A stretch of DNA of 64,000 nucleotides. Origin: Gonocerus acuteangulatus. Taxonomy: Eukaryota; Arthropoda; Insecta; Hemiptera; Coreidae. The position numbers were made by a program, and so were the translations under genes. Below are positions 32,658 to 45,097 of the stretch, piece by piece (within the stretch, counting starts at the first letter, position 1; each line of letters begins with the position of its first letter). The DNA is taken from positions 36,668,160 to 36,732,159 of the forward strand of contig OX328123.1 of the NCBI GenBank assembly GCA_946811695.1, written 5' to 3'. The notes under the pieces were generated by a model. The model saw nothing but the letters and a program-made list of their open reading frames with translations. It was not told the origin of the DNA and did no database searches.

Positions 32658-33841
32658 CTTCTTTTGTTTCTTGTTTTGCGATTTTCTCCAAAACGCGCAA
32701 ATCTTTAATGTATTTTTTGTCTTAGTTTTTCGGTCCCCTACACGCCCTACGAAGTTTACTCATTTAAATTCGGGACACCCGGTATAGTGGTTTGCTGGAA
32801 GAAGACTCTTAGTGCTGACTCGGCCTCTGGAGCTTTAAGAAAAGCAAATGATATTTGAAGACCCATAAGTTGACATACGTTTATAGAAAACTAGTTCCTT
32901 AAATCTAAAGTAAACATTTCAACTCTGTAGAAAGAATTAGACTTGTGCAAATACTTTATTAAAACATATTTATCAAAACTCTTACTCAGAAGTTTTTGTT
33001 CCATAACAATCCAAAGAAGACTTAAAATGATAAAATTAAAAAATAAAAATAAAATATCACGATGTAAATTGTTAGCTGCCGATGTGATATGAAACAATGC
33101 TTAGTTTGGAAACAAAACTACTATTTCGAACATCATTTCATTTTAACTTCTTTGGGATATTAGATTTTTAAGAGGGAAGGTTCGAGTTAGTGGTTTCTTT
33201 TGACTGATGCGTTAGACGTACATTTAAAAAAAAACAATTGTAATTTTTTTTAAAAATATTTATTCGACAAATTCGTTTCTATTGAATTCATAAAGTATTG
33301 GACTATATTTGAGTTAGTACTTTTATTCATGTACTGACGTTTTTTTCCTCATTGATGAACTATCTACTCTCATCCCTGAAAGAAGGTATATAGTCTTACA
33401 ATTAAGTAAGTCAAAATGTTTAAATAGTTTAAGTGAGTGATGCATTTAGTTAAAGGTTTCATTACTAGGGCTGTTTAAATCTATTATTCTTTTTGCAAGT
33501 TTTTGAAACAAATAAAGAGTTTTACTCTGCCAACAATTTGTAATTTTCACTTAAGTGATCTTTATACTTTTGTCTAAAAATAATAGCCCGTGCCACTGGC
33601 ATTTTGTTTTCAATACTCACTTTGATAAGAAGCTATTGTGGTTTACGAATATTACTTATTGGGATTAAAAATGGAGAAAACCTGATAGCATTTCTAATAT
33701 GAATGACTTACAAATTAAGTAAGTTATCAAAGGCTTTAGGCATTATAATGATGAACAGCTCAATAGAAATATGTCGAGATATTATTATTTATAATTATAA
33801 ATATAGTTTAAGCTTATTTATGCATTAATAAAGTAAACAAA
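32658..33841. other. AT-rich, no gene seen
   Basis: Includes 'cgggacacccggtata' at about 32777, resembling a mariner-type terminus without a partner. No supported ORF. Confidence 0.4.
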
Positions 33842-34198
33842 GGTGACGAGGTTAGCCCAGTGGTAGAGCACTGGACTAGTAAGCTAATAAGCTGGAGGAC
33901 CTGAGTTCGAATCCTGAGCAAGCACTAAAGATTTCTTTGTCTACTGTCTTCGTTCAAGGGTAATTCGGCCTCCCAGGCCATCCCTAGGCCAACCCAGCCT
34001 TTAATTAATTTAATACTGGGTACCTTGGAGGTAATGACCCTAGCAGTCGTAGCAGAAAGGGGAAAATCAGGCAGTCGGAGGATAGTACTGACCACACTAT
34101 CTCCCTATTGTGCCGTATGGTCATGAATCAGATACCTCTATAGTATCTGCCCCTCAGGGCCTTCGTGGCCTGTTAGGGATTGATTTATTTTTTTAAAA
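33842..34198 (+). mobile_element. tRNA-derived SINE (second family)
   Basis: A tRNA-like head with A-box-like 'tagcccagtggtagagca' and B-box 'gagttcgaatcct' is followed by a body of about 280 bp and a T/A-rich tail. It is flanked by TAAACAAA at 33834-33841 and 34199-34206, an 8-bp target duplication. The spacer between boxes is longer than in a functional tRNA and no cloverleaf is complete, so it is not called a tRNA gene. Confidence 0.82.
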
Positions 34199-34206
34199 TA
34201 AACAAA

Positions 34207-34633
34207 TTAACAGAGGCCCAAAGTAAAACAAGATGCAGAGAAACATATTAGCAACAGGAAAATGATAGCAAAACATATGTACACAAAAATTACACCATTT
34301 GCTTTTTATATTAAAAAAAAACTTAATTTATAAGAGTAAACACAGTAATAAGAACCACAAAGTGACAGAGGAACAATAATTTTAACCACAATAACTTTTA
34401 GGTGACCATTGAGGAGGAGGGACGAAAGAAGGAAATTACTAGGTTTTTAGCGGAGGCTGTGGTAGATGTTATTTTGGAACATCCTTATAGAAATCGCAGG
34501 GAGCCTGGGGAAAAAACCTGAATTCTGTTCAAGAGAGATTACAGAACACCTTAGAGTAAATGGGGGAAATGTCAGTTTTGTAATTAATGTTGCTAGGGTT
34601 TAAATTAATGTGGATACTTTCAGAAATCTCGTG
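34207..34633. other. unassigned stretch, no gene seen
   Basis: AT-rich flank of the SINE with a short GC-richer part at 34400-34530. Nothing recognised. Confidence 0.3.
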
Positions 34634-34774
34634 TTTTAGCGCGGTTCCTCCCTCCCTTCATAGGGAGGAACCCCGCTTATAAGGTTGATCTCATGAAACA
34701 ATCCGGAAGTGCCGACTAGAAAATTTCACGTTTCAGAACTCCTAGAGACCGAAAATAACGGTGGTTCAAATTTG

Positions 34775-34832
<58 letters not shown>

Positions 34833-37256
34833 CTGTTCGTGGTTTTACGGCGTCCCCAATGGTCCGACTTTGATGAAATGTGGTACAAAAATCCGTCGTC
34901 CAATTTGAAAGATCAAGTTCATTAACCAGCAAAATCCGCCCACTGGAAGATGGCGATTGGGGCGAAATTCGCGCCAAAAAAATCGTAACGCTTACGTTTT
35001 TGAGTTCATATGCTTGTAAGTACTTGTTTTATAGGCTTTGTGGGCTTGTAAAACGAATGAAACCATTTTTAGGGCGATAGCTTTGACCGTTTCTGAGAAA
35101 ATCGGAAAAAAGTTGTTAAATCAAGTTTTTGGTTTGGTTACTTAGAATCATGGGATTCAGTTGAAACATTTTTTGCATGTTTGAATTTCATCAAAACTAA
35201 CATGTTAAACTTTTGGAGTTAAGGAAGGGTTAGAATAAAATATTTTGGGAACTTCGTATAATTTCATTAATATCTCAAACACGGTTGGAAAATCTTCATA
35301 AGTGGATGGAAACTATTTGAAAGCTTTCTAAATTCTCTACAAAAAAGATTCTGGAAAAATTTTTGATTAGGTGATGTCAATCGAAGAAATAAATGCTTAA
35401 AACTTCAAATACGTCTGTTTAATTCTTATGAACGGGTTTCTTTCGTTCTTTTTGTAATTTTTGTCTCTTTCCCTTAGTTTTTTATTGAATTTTATTATTG
35501 TAATTTCTTATGTTAGGAAAATGTATTTGTATGTAAAACAGGATAGGTAAAATGAGACCAATTTTCTGTTGCTAGAAATAATGAAACGTTTTGGGAACTT
35601 CGTATACTTTCATTAATATCTCGAAAACGGTTGAAAATCTTGGGAAGCAAAAGGTTACCATTCGAAAGCTTACTAAATGGTCTACAAAAAAGGTTCTGAA
35701 GAAAGTTTTGAATTAGCTATGTCAATGGGAGAAATAAGTGCTTAAACTTTGAAGTAATTGATTCCGTTTATTCGAACGGTTCTTTTTGTCTGTTTTTATT
35801 CCTTGTTATTTTTTAATTGCTTAAAGTTGGATAATGCATTTGACAATAAAACAGATTAAGTAAAATAAGAACAACAATTCATTGTTAGAAATTTAGGTTG
35901 CCAAGAGAAAGAGATTCGATGACGTGTTTTGAATATTTTCAATTGCCTTTATGCTGTTGGTTTTTTATTTTATTTTTTAATTGATTTTATTTGAAGAATT
36001 ATTACTATAATAGAAGAACACAAGAAAATGTGAAAATTTTTGGATATTTTTCAATGCATTCAACGTATGAAATAGGTATCTCTACAGATTTTAATTTTGG
36101 CTTGCTGTGGATCTAAAAACGTCTAATGCTGCACATTGCTAATCCAAACAAATTGATTTGCTGGATTTACGAAAAATCTAAAAAGATGTGTTGCTTTGAT
36201 ACAAACAAATGTCCACTTTAAATTAAAAAATAAATGAATAAATTACTGTACATTACAGATTTTTTAATCAATTTTCTCGTTGATATTAGACTATTGATAT
36301 TGTTGGTGAGCTTTGGCCATTGCTTAATATTAGCTGAGATAAAAGGATTTGACAGAATATAATTATTAGTGTGAGACTACAAATGGTTTTAATTTTTAGG
36401 TATTGTGTTTTGATTTTTAATTTATTTGATATTAGGAAGACATATACATCCTTCTAAATTTTTACTTTTTTTTCTTATTATTTTTTGGAAATGAAATGAA
36501 ATGAAAATTGTTTATTCTTATTCCAGGACACATGTCCATTAGGAATAATTTTTAATTATTTCTAGAAGAGGATTCTGGTTATTTCTTGTTATTATTTTAT
36601 TGCTTCTAGTAGGAGGATGTATTTCTCAATAAAACAGGGGAATAAATACAAATTCTCTGAACATGTAACAAAACTGAAAACGTAAATATTCTCCGTATAG
36701 AGTCAGACATCTGTCCGGGTCGAGGTTGTAGGCAGGCTTCAGGTAGGCTTTTATTGCACTTCATAAATCCAGATGCATCCTAGGACTGGTGACAGTTACT
36801 ATACCTTTAGGAAGTCATGCAGCCAAATGCTATACTAGAAATATAATTATATTTTGTGGTTGTATGAGGCCGTAGTTCATTAATAAATAACACTATGTTC
36901 TAATTTTCTTGTACAATTTTATTTTGTTTAATTGCATTTAACAGTAAAATGAGTAGGTAAGTGTTTTTAATTGCATTTAACACTAAAATGGATATGTTAG
37001 TAAAGCAAGTTAAGTCAATTAGAAACATATTCGTAGTAGAGTCTTCATAGAGCGAAACTTGGAACGCCGGAAAGAGTAATTTCCGCTTAGAATAGTTTCT
37101 TGTGCCTTGCCGACAATCTTGCTTTTCTTTGGAACATGTGTTTACATTAAGAATGATCTAAACAAAGCAATAACTGTTTCTATTCTAAGTATACAAAATG
37201 ACACTAGGGATATGAATGGAACTGCGCTAAGATGATGCAGTTCCTGCGAGTCGGAC
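34634..37256 (-). mobile_element. HINE-A, expanded copy
   Basis: 3' end at 34634 (TTTTAGCGCGGTTCCTCCC, hairpin), (TA)n at about 34776-34827, conserved block, two tail repeats, and a variant-1 5' end at 37256. It is about 1.2 kb longer than standard copies; part of the excess is the direct-repeat copy at 36093-36545. Confidence 0.65.
36093..36545. repeat. direct repeat, copy 1 (with 38400-38853)
   Basis: About 450 bp nearly identical to 38400-38853. The right part is the LINE 3' tail 'aaatgaaatgaaatgaaaat' plus 'ccaggacacatgtccattag'; the left part is unique AT-rich sequence. Confidence 0.9.
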
Positions 37257-38399
37257 TTTTTTTGAGATTTCATTCAGTAGTGTTTCTTAATCTATTGACA
37301 TGATGTTAAAATATTTCGTACAGTTTTTATTATTCTTGTTTGGAATATTTATTTTTCAGCTGAAAGAAGGCTGCTAAAGAGCATGCCGAAACTTCTGAAA
37401 TATCGATTTTTCTGTATATCAGAACTTTTTCTCTTAGCCGAATCCAACCATTTGTTGACTTCTTTTCAGATGAGATAGGTAGAATTAAAAACATGGGTAG
37501 AACATTACAAATTTTATATAGAATTGTATTGCAACGATTCAGACTTCATTATCCTTCTTTAGGCATAATTCTATAATTTCATAAATTTTAAATAATGTTA
37601 ATCATGACATGAATTATCATAAATATTATATTAGAACATTAGATAATACTAGTATCAAGTAATACCTTCAAGCAATTATAAGTAAATCTTGACATTTGAC
37701 ATTAGTCAAAATCATAAGATTTAAATTCCTAACACAAGAGGCCATGCTGTATGCCAAGTAAGGCCCACCTTCATCTATAAATTACAAGAAGTATTTCTAA
37801 TATAGTAATAATCATGATGTACATATACTTATAAGGTGGTATTTAAACAAGTATAATATAAATGACTTACTTAAAATAAAATAATCTGAGCTTAAGCTTG
37901 GTTAAAGGTTATGCATTTTTATTGAACAATGGGGTGTAATCATTATTTTTAAGATTATAAATTATAATTACAAGTTAGGATAAATTTAATTTTAGTTAAT
38001 ATTTTAAAATATTTATACAGCAATTTTTTATTTTTATAAGACACAACAAAAGTATATTTCTGAAAAACATAAAGTTTTAAACTTAATTCTAGGTACATAA
38101 ACAATAATATGTAGAATGACGTCAAAACGTGGCAATGAAATTGGATATCAAATTTGGATGCTTAAAACTCCATGTCAAGGGTTGTGGGTTAGATTCCTAC
38201 TAGGACTGATGGCTTTTTTTAAAAAAAAAAAAAAGAAAAAGAATGGAATCGGCCCTGTCCTGGCTAGAAAAGGGTGATGACCTATAGATAACCCATCCTA
38301 AAATTCTGAGTTAATTATAATGGACGTTAAAATTTAAATTAATACAATTTGGAAAGTTCTACCCACATCAATTAGATATTATATTTTTAAATATTAAAG
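37257..38399. other. AT-rich, no gene seen; possible SINE trace
   Basis: At about 38165-38240 'gggttgtgggttagattcct' resembles a B box and is followed by an A-run, which may be an old SINE. No supported ORF. Confidence 0.3.
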
Positions 38400-38853
38400 T
38401 TTTGGCTTGATGTGGATCTAAAAACGTCTAATGCTGCACATTGCTAATCCAAACAAATTGATTTGCTGGATTTACGAAAAATCTAAAAAGATGTGTTGCT
38501 TTGATACAAACAAATGTCCGCTTTAAATTAAAAAATAAATGAATAAATTGCTGTATATTACAGATTTTTTAATCAATTTTCTCGTTGATATTAGACTATT
38601 GACATTGTTGGTGAGCTTTGGCCATTGCTTAATAGTAGCTGAGATAAAAGGATTTGACAGAATATAATTATTAGTGTGAGACTACAAACGGTTTTAATTT
38701 TTAGGTATTGTGTTTTGATTTATTTGATATTAGGAAGACATATACATCCTTCTAAATTTTTACTTTTTTTTCTTATTATTTTTTGGAAATGAAATGAAAT
38801 GAAAATTGTTTATTCTTATTCCAGGACACATGTCCATTAGGAATAATTTTGAA
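38400..38853. repeat. direct repeat, copy 2 (with 36093-36545)
   Basis: Differs from copy 1 by a handful of substitutions and one small deletion near 38710. Contains the 3' tail of the LINE whose coding part starts at 39016. Confidence 0.9.
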
Positions 38854-39015
38854 TTTACAGAATAGTGAAAACCATTTAATATATAAAATTCAATACTACA
38901 GGTTTTATGTAAACAAGCGGTTGGGTAAAACATGCAGGGTTAAAAAGTGGCGGAAGAGTGAGGATTAATTGGTTTCTAGATTGGTAGAATGGTGGACAGA
39001 AAGGACTAAGGAATT

Positions 39016-39594
39016 CTATAGTGAGGTGGCACGGGTGACAAATGACTTCTCAAATAATGCAGTACGGTGGGAAGTAATATAAAGATCGGAAAGATGAGAT
39101 TGGGTGTTACGATAGTGAATAGATGACCTAAATTTTAGGAGTTGAACAATATAAGAAGGTCTTCGGGATTGAATTACTTGGTAAAGGACTGAGCCAAGGA
39201 AGTACTGTCGACGATAAAGAGGGAATAGCCAATTTAGCTCCTGTTGGAAATGTGATATGTGGGGGTGTCTGGGGATCCTCCCCAGGATGTGTGGGGAACG
39301 AATGAAACAGTTCATGAGGTGTTTGAGTTTTGCCTCAAGATCGCCAGAAAGTCCACCATACACCTAACAACCGTAGTCAAACTGGGGGAATAAGAATGAG
39401 ATTTCAAGGAGTTTACGGGTCTTTGTTGGCAGGAGATGGCGGGAGAGGTTGAGTTGTCTGAGGATAAATATGGATCGATGGGCAATTTGGGAAATATGAT
39501 TTTTCCAAGAAAGGTTTTGGTCAAATATGATTCCAAGGTTTTTAACTGATTTACAATATTTTATTAGGGATGCTGTTGAAATAAGGATTGGGAA
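39016..39594 (-). pseudogene. LINE RT C-terminal region
   Basis: Contains the VKNLGIIFDQNLSWKNHIS segment, a RKLLEISFLFPQFDYG segment and a HISHFQQELNWLFPLYRRQY segment, in the order seen after the RT core of CR1/Jockey-type LINEs. One frameshift lies near 39363. It continues the RT remnant at 43128-44926, from which the hAT separates it. Confidence 0.82.
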
Positions 39595-40465
39595 CCTATA
39601 ACCAGGGTGTAAAAAAATCATGATTTTTTTTAAAAAATCAAAAAAATCGGATTTATTTGATTTAAATCAGATTTTTTTTATTTAAATCGGATTTTTTTTA
39701 TTTAAATTGAATTTTTTTACTAAAACCGGCTTTAAAAAAGAAATCAGCCTTTTGAAATGTATCTAGTCTATATAGAGAGCTGGTTATTACCTAGTTGTTC
39801 ATTATATAAACCTGTAACTCAAATATTTGCTTATTTACAATGCAAATAATAAAATAACTACTCTAAAGTGGTGGGTCTTAAGTGGATAATTTTGGGAGCA
39901 TAGCAGAATTGACGGATCATATATACAGGGGTTGAAGTTGACCTATATTTTGAAACAGGAATTTCTGTAAATTTAAAGGCTTAAATCAACAAAAATCATT
40001 AATTTTCCGCGTTTAAATTTAAATGTACAGAATCTCTGGTCTCAAAATATAGGACAATTTCGACCCCTGTATATATAATGACTTAATTTTCAAATTTTAA
40101 AACAACAATTTTAGAAATGAAGCTTTACAGAAATATTAATCACTAGGGAACAGATGTAATTGTATTTACATATTCCTTTCTGATTCGTAAATCCCAAGTA
40201 TTGATGTAATTCTGCAAGTTTTAAGTGTTTTAAAAGTATATAAACAGTTTTTTATTTTACATATTTTGTCAAAACTCCATATTTTTACGTATTCTGCCAT
40301 AAATACATATGTTTGCTACATATTTTAATATTCTTTTTATTTTGTAATTGAAGAAATAAAGGAAAACCGAGAAAAAAAATAAAACTTTACCCATTGAGTC
40401 TAGGTAACTGTGATTTTTCTAATTCCAAGAAGGTGGCTGTATATGTACTATGTCAATACTAGGTA

Positions 40466-41862
40466 CAGGGTGTCACAAAAATAATGGTCATCCGTTGGCC
40501 AGATTATTCTCCAATGCGAGATCGGAAAAAATAACCCCCTTAGTAACCCCCGCAAAATTGACCTTGAAATGTTATTCAAGGTCAAATTTTTTTATTGCAT
40601 ATTTCGAAACTGCGAGAGGAAAAAAAAAGTCAACAACACCATAGGTCAGAAATGACTCCTTATGGTCAAAGTGACCATTAACAGTGTATATGTGGGCCAT
40701 TCCATTACAATCGTCAAATGGTGGCCGATTTTGATAATTTTTTTTTTTTTAGTATGTTCTACTAACATTGCCTTACACAAAAATACCTCGTTTGATTTTT
40801 TTTTTAAAAAGGCATCTTCCAATATAAAATAATGTAAGTATATTGAACAACGGCCCTCACAGCGGCAATCATTGGAGGACCAGAACTTCCTTCGGGAAGA
40901 ACGTCTTCCTTCAAATTACAGCTAGTTCAGGAGTTGAGGCCCGGGGATCAGGAGCAGAAAGCATTGTTTTGCAGGTGGGTGCTGGACATGTTGGAACGTC
41001 ATCCAGACTTCCTCCAGCAGGTATTGTGGATGGAAGAAAGTTTGTTTTCCAACGTTACCATCCACAGCAGGCAAAATGGATGAGAATAACTTGGGCATTT
41101 AAAAGAATTTGGAGAAAGTCTGGCAGCTTGCCTCAGAAATGAAGTCCGAAATATTTAAGCTGGTGAACGGGCATAATTGCTACGGGCGCTGGATTGATAA
41201 TCTTCCTTATTAAGTTTTTTTTTTTTGATTTTTTTTAGGAAGAAACTTTTTTTTCTGCACACGGGCAAGGACAATTATTCTATCCTCTATTCTAAGAGCG
41301 ACTCGAGGACTGGTTGGTTCATGAAATTCATACATGACCTATGAAATCCTTAATGATTAATTTCAGCGATTGGTTGAAAGCTTATGGCCAGGAGCTCTTG
41401 ATAAGCTTCAAGAATAACCTCATGAAGGCATTTCTGTCAATTGTAAAATATGCGTTCTGGTCCTCCAATGATTGCCGCTGTGAGGGCTGTTGTTCAATAT
41501 ACTTACATTTTTTTATACTGGAAGATGCTTTGTTTAAAAAAATCAAACGAGGTATTTTTGTGTAAGGCAATGTTAAAACATGCTAAAGAAAAAAAATTAT
41601 CAAAATTGGCCACCATTTGTCGACTGTAATAGAATGGCCCAGGTATACGCTGTTAATGGTCATTTTGACCAAAAGGAGTCATTTCTGACCTATGGTGTTG
41701 TTGACTTTTTTTTCCTCTCGCAGTTTTGAAATATGCAATAAAAAAATTTGACCTTGGAATCACATCTCAAGGTCAATTTTGCGGGGATTAATATGGGGAT
41801 TATTTTTTCCGATCTCGCATTGGAGAATCATCTGAACGGATGACCATTATTTTTGTGCCCTG
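40466..41862 (+). mobile_element. Tc1/mariner-like element with ~410-bp inverted arms
   Basis: Ends CAGGGTGTCACAAAAATAA and TTATTTTTGTGCCCTG with TA on both sides. Arms 40466-40882 and about 41458-41862 are inverted copies; the middle has a transposase remnant. TA target duplication and CAGGGTG-type ends fit the Tc1/mariner superfamily. Confidence 0.85.
40916..41190 (+). pseudogene. Tc1/mariner-like transposase remnant
   Basis: One frame reads ELRPGDQEQKALFCRW, then LERHPDFLQQVLWMEESLFS, then about 50 further residues broken by several stops. This resembles the start of the DDE catalytic domain in IS630/Tc1-mariner proteins, where a W-x-DE motif carries the first catalytic Asp; here the corresponding residues read MEES. 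The remaining catalytic residues cannot be found, so the gene is dead. The product would have cut and joined the element ends at TA. Confidence 0.6.
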
Positions 41863-42059
41863 TACAAAAGGCATGTTGTTAGTGGATAGCATTAGAATCA
41901 TACGAGAGTAATAGAGAAAATCCAGGTTTTAAAAGGAGTTACTGGGAATAAATTAAAAATAAAGTGAAAAGACAGTCTAGAATAAACCCCTGGATGGAAA
42001 AATATCCACATTATTGGAGATATCCATAGCGGCAAAACAATTAACAGTTTAGTTGAATC

Positions 42060-42225
42060 CCACTCTTCAGAGCAGTTGATTGTAGCCATAAAATACACAC
42101 CAGAGGCTTTAGTAGATGTTGAAAGATAATTCAGTCGCTTCAAAAGTATACTCAGATCAGACCGGCATCATTTCACGTTTGAAAATTTCAAAATTCAAGT
42201 TGTAGCAAACAATCTTCCAAAATAA
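42060..42225 (+). pseudogene. hAT transposase C-terminal dimerisation remnant
   Basis: A frame reads TPEALVDVER, stop, FSRFKSILRSDRHHFTFENF. This matches the well-known hAT C-terminal signature (V-D-V-E-R-x-F-S-x-x-K then R-x-x-F-T-x-E-N). The in-frame stop and absence of the upstream catalytic core show decay. It lies inside the element with 8-bp duplications, which supports the superfamily call. Confidence 0.75.
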
Positions 42226-43127
42226 TGTTCATTTGTAGAAATTTTCAACTTTTTTCCCTTTTATAATGAGTTCCTAATTCTTATTTATGCTTTATTTTTC
42301 TATATGTTAAACATTTTTAGTCATTTTGTTCTTTCCATTAATAATAGAGTTCCTACTTATTATTTATGCTTTTCTTTTCAATATTTTATACTGTTTAAGG
42401 TATTTGTTTACTAAATATTTTCAATTTTGTATTACATATTTTATTATAAATAGTTAAATATATATGTAAATATTTTGAATTTTATGTTACATGAACATCA
42501 CGTACACTAACTGTAATATTATTTATTTAAAGCTTTGAACAAAAAACCAGTTTGCCAGTCTTTTCACATCTAATTAGCTAGTTTCTCATTTGACAGTGAA
42601 CAAAACCAAGGGTTGAAAACATTCTTTCAACCCCTGCAGAAGTTGCCTTTCCTGTCATAAGCTGCTCTATTATTAACAGTTCTTTTGAGGAAATACAATA
42701 TTTTAATGCCGACGAAGACTTCCACCAATTTAAAGCATTCACTTTGCCCACTACCTGCCAATCTCTTTTATCTTAAGCTTAAAAGGAGATTTATTTGCAG
42801 AATTAAAAAAAAAGAAAGGGTCATAAAAGAAACAGACTTTGAAGAGATAAGAATGGTCAAGTGAGTGTAGGCCCTAGGGACAAAAATAAAGACGAAATGT
42901 TGAAATGGCTGAAAAAAAGGCAGAACTAGTTAGATTTAAGTTAAAAAAATAAACTAAAGTTAAAAAAATATATAGTAATAAAATCAATTGGTTTAAATTA
43001 ATTTTTTTTTCATGAAATAAATTGATTTAAATCAATGATTTTTTTAAAAAAATCAAATGATTTTAATCATGATTTAAATCACTGATTTAAATCAATTGAT
43101 TTAAATCGTTGACACCCTGCCTATAAC

Positions 43128-44926
43128 AATGTCTTCGGATTTATCAGGAATCAGGGAAAGCTTATTAGCTGTGGTCCAACCATTGATATTATTAAGATCT
43201 ACTTGTCGCTTGTCTACAGCATCTCGTAGCAAAGAGGGCTCAAAGATAGGTAGATCTGAGTATCCTCAGCGTAAAGATGGAACTTTGAATGGACTATGGA
43301 AAGAGGAAGAACATTAATGTAAACAGAAAATAATGTTGGGGATAACAAGGAGAAGGGGAAAGAGGAAGAGGGCTAGAGGGATTGCTGTCGGGGATGACCA
43401 CGTATTGGGATCGATTGGATAGAAATGATTGGAACCAGCTAATGACACTGTTGGAAGAGGAAAGAGATTGGAGTTTGGTGAGGAGGATTTGATGGTCAAC
43501 AGTATCAAATGCTTTTGAAAAATCTAAAAGAAATAGGATAGTGACTTGTTGGTTCTCTATGGAAGTTTGAATGTCATAGGTAATTTTTATGAGTGCTGAT
43601 TGAGTGGATTATGATGGATGTAGAGGGTTAAGGAGATTATTTTGTTCAAGGTAGTTGGATAGTTCAGATTGGACCAAGCACTCTAAAGGTTTGGAAAGAT
43701 TTGATAAAAAGGAAATAGGATGGAAATATTTCGGAGAGAATAGGTTTGATGTTTTCAGAGGGTGAACTAAAGCTGTTTTCCATTGAGAGGGAAAAATCAA
43801 GTTTTCAAGGAAAAAAATGTATATGTGGAGAAGGATTGGAAGGATAGCAGGTAAGCAGGCCTTAATCAGTTTGACGGGAACAGTGCCTGGACCATAGTCA
43901 CTGGTTTTAGGTTGAAGGACCGAGGCTAGAAGATCTTCGGGAGCTATATAGAAGAAGTAGAAGTTGTTGGAATCAAAAGGTTGTGTGGAACGTATAGGAG
44001 AACTGGATAAGACTGAAGGAGAAGATCCAAAGTGAGTATCGAGAAAATCAGGGGATAATGAAATAGAGCATGGACGGTGAGTTTTGCAAGGGAAAGTTCA
44101 CAAGGGATTGACCCTTTTACTTTAGAGTCAGGAGCATTGGAAAGGGATAACAAAGAGACTTAGAGGGACTTAGCTCAATGCATGGAGGACTGGGTGAGGT
44201 TAAGCAAGTATTTATAGGAGGATTAATCTTTTGGAAGGCGGGTTCGTCTAAATTTTCATCTTGCTGCTTATCTTATTTTAATGAGGATTTGAGCTTGAGT
44301 GTAAGCCAAGGAGCAGGAGGACAGGTGAATCGGCGGGTTTGAAGTGGAGCATTGGAATCTAAAAGGGAATGGAGGTGATGAGTTCAGGAGTTAACCGTGT
44401 GATCTATGGAATCAAAGGAAGGAATGGAATCATAAAAAAAGTTTTTGAAATCAGATTTTAATTGTTTAGGACAGAGAATTAAAGTTACAAATCGTAAATA
44501 TTTTGTTTGTGATAGTGGGGATAGGTAAATCAAAGGTTATTTGAATAAAATCATGAGAAGCACTGTTTGTTAAAATGAGGCCAGGAGTTTTTTCTGAGAG
44601 ACCAGAATAAAGAGATCTAGCCAGGTATCAGAGGAATAAGAAGGGTCGGGTAAGTAAATAGGGTACCACAAAAAGCGAAAAGAGCAGTTCAGAAAGGTAG
44701 GTTCAGGAGGTTCACTATCATGAACAATGGGACCGACATCTCCTTATCTGTCTTCTCTGTGATGGCTTAGGAGTATATAGTTGGGAAGGAAAACTCTAGA
44801 GGAAGGGATAAAAGGTTTCAGCCAGATTTCCGAAACAACTATTATATGATGAACATTTTTATGGAAATAGAGGAGGAATTCATTGTAGTGTGCAAGAAGG
44901 GATTGGGTGTAACGGTTTTTGTACAA
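43128..44926 (-). pseudogene. CR1/L2-like LINE endonuclease and RT remnant
   Basis: Near 44850 the reading HHIIVVSEIWLKPFIPS matches the catalytic SE-x-WL motif of LINE AP endonucleases. Near 43800-43610 the reading FPSQWKTALVHPL and FHPISFLSNLSKPLECLV corresponds to RT fingers motifs. Near 43530 LFLLDFSKAFDTVDHQILL is motif A. Near 43190 DLNNINGWTTANKLSLIPDK lies beyond the catalytic box. Several stops and shifts interrupt the ORF (for example near 44745 and 43608). The product would be a nuclear LINE endonuclease/RT; this copy is inactive. Confidence 0.82.
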
Positions 44927-44950
44927 AAACAGATTATGATTATCACCACA

Positions 44951-45097
44951 TTGGTAGCCCTCCCAGTGTGAGTCATCTTTTATTTTAGGAGGAAAGCCTC
45001 AATTATACAAATAAATAAGTCTTGGTCTTGCTTTACTTCATATTTATTTTACATTTAAGTGAAACCGTAAAATAGGAACACACCTCAAACCTTTATT
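44951..45097. other. short AT-rich stretch, no gene seen
   Basis: Lies between the LINE 5' limit and the foldback element. Nothing recognised. Confidence 0.3.

Larger units (their letters stand above)
39603..43119. mobile_element. hAT DNA transposon (3.5 kb) with 8-bp TSD
   Basis: Termini CAGGGTGT (39603) and ACACCCTG (43119) are flanked by CCTATAAC at 39595-39602 and 43120-43127. Subterminal regions on both sides are built from many copies of GATTTAAATC-like words, probably transposase-binding repeats. Inside lie a decayed hAT dimerisation region (about 42060-42225) and a nested Tc1/mariner-like element (40466-41862). Confidence 0.92.
38787..44950 (-). mobile_element. CR1/L2-like LINE split by a hAT element
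   Basis: On the minus strand: endonuclease start near 44926, RT between about 44160 and 43140, then after the 3.5-kb hAT the C-terminal part (39594-39016), a 3' UTR, and a tail of ATTTC repeats at about 38787. The two parts join exactly when the hAT and one copy of its 8-bp duplication are removed. Confidence 0.85.

Noticed and set aside
33842..33920. Functional tRNA gene
   Set aside because: The spacing between boxes is too long and the sequence continues into a SINE body with 8-bp duplications.
36093..38853. Pair of LTRs
   Set aside because: The repeats contain a LINE 3' tail, lack TG...CA ends, and the DNA between them has no gag or pol.
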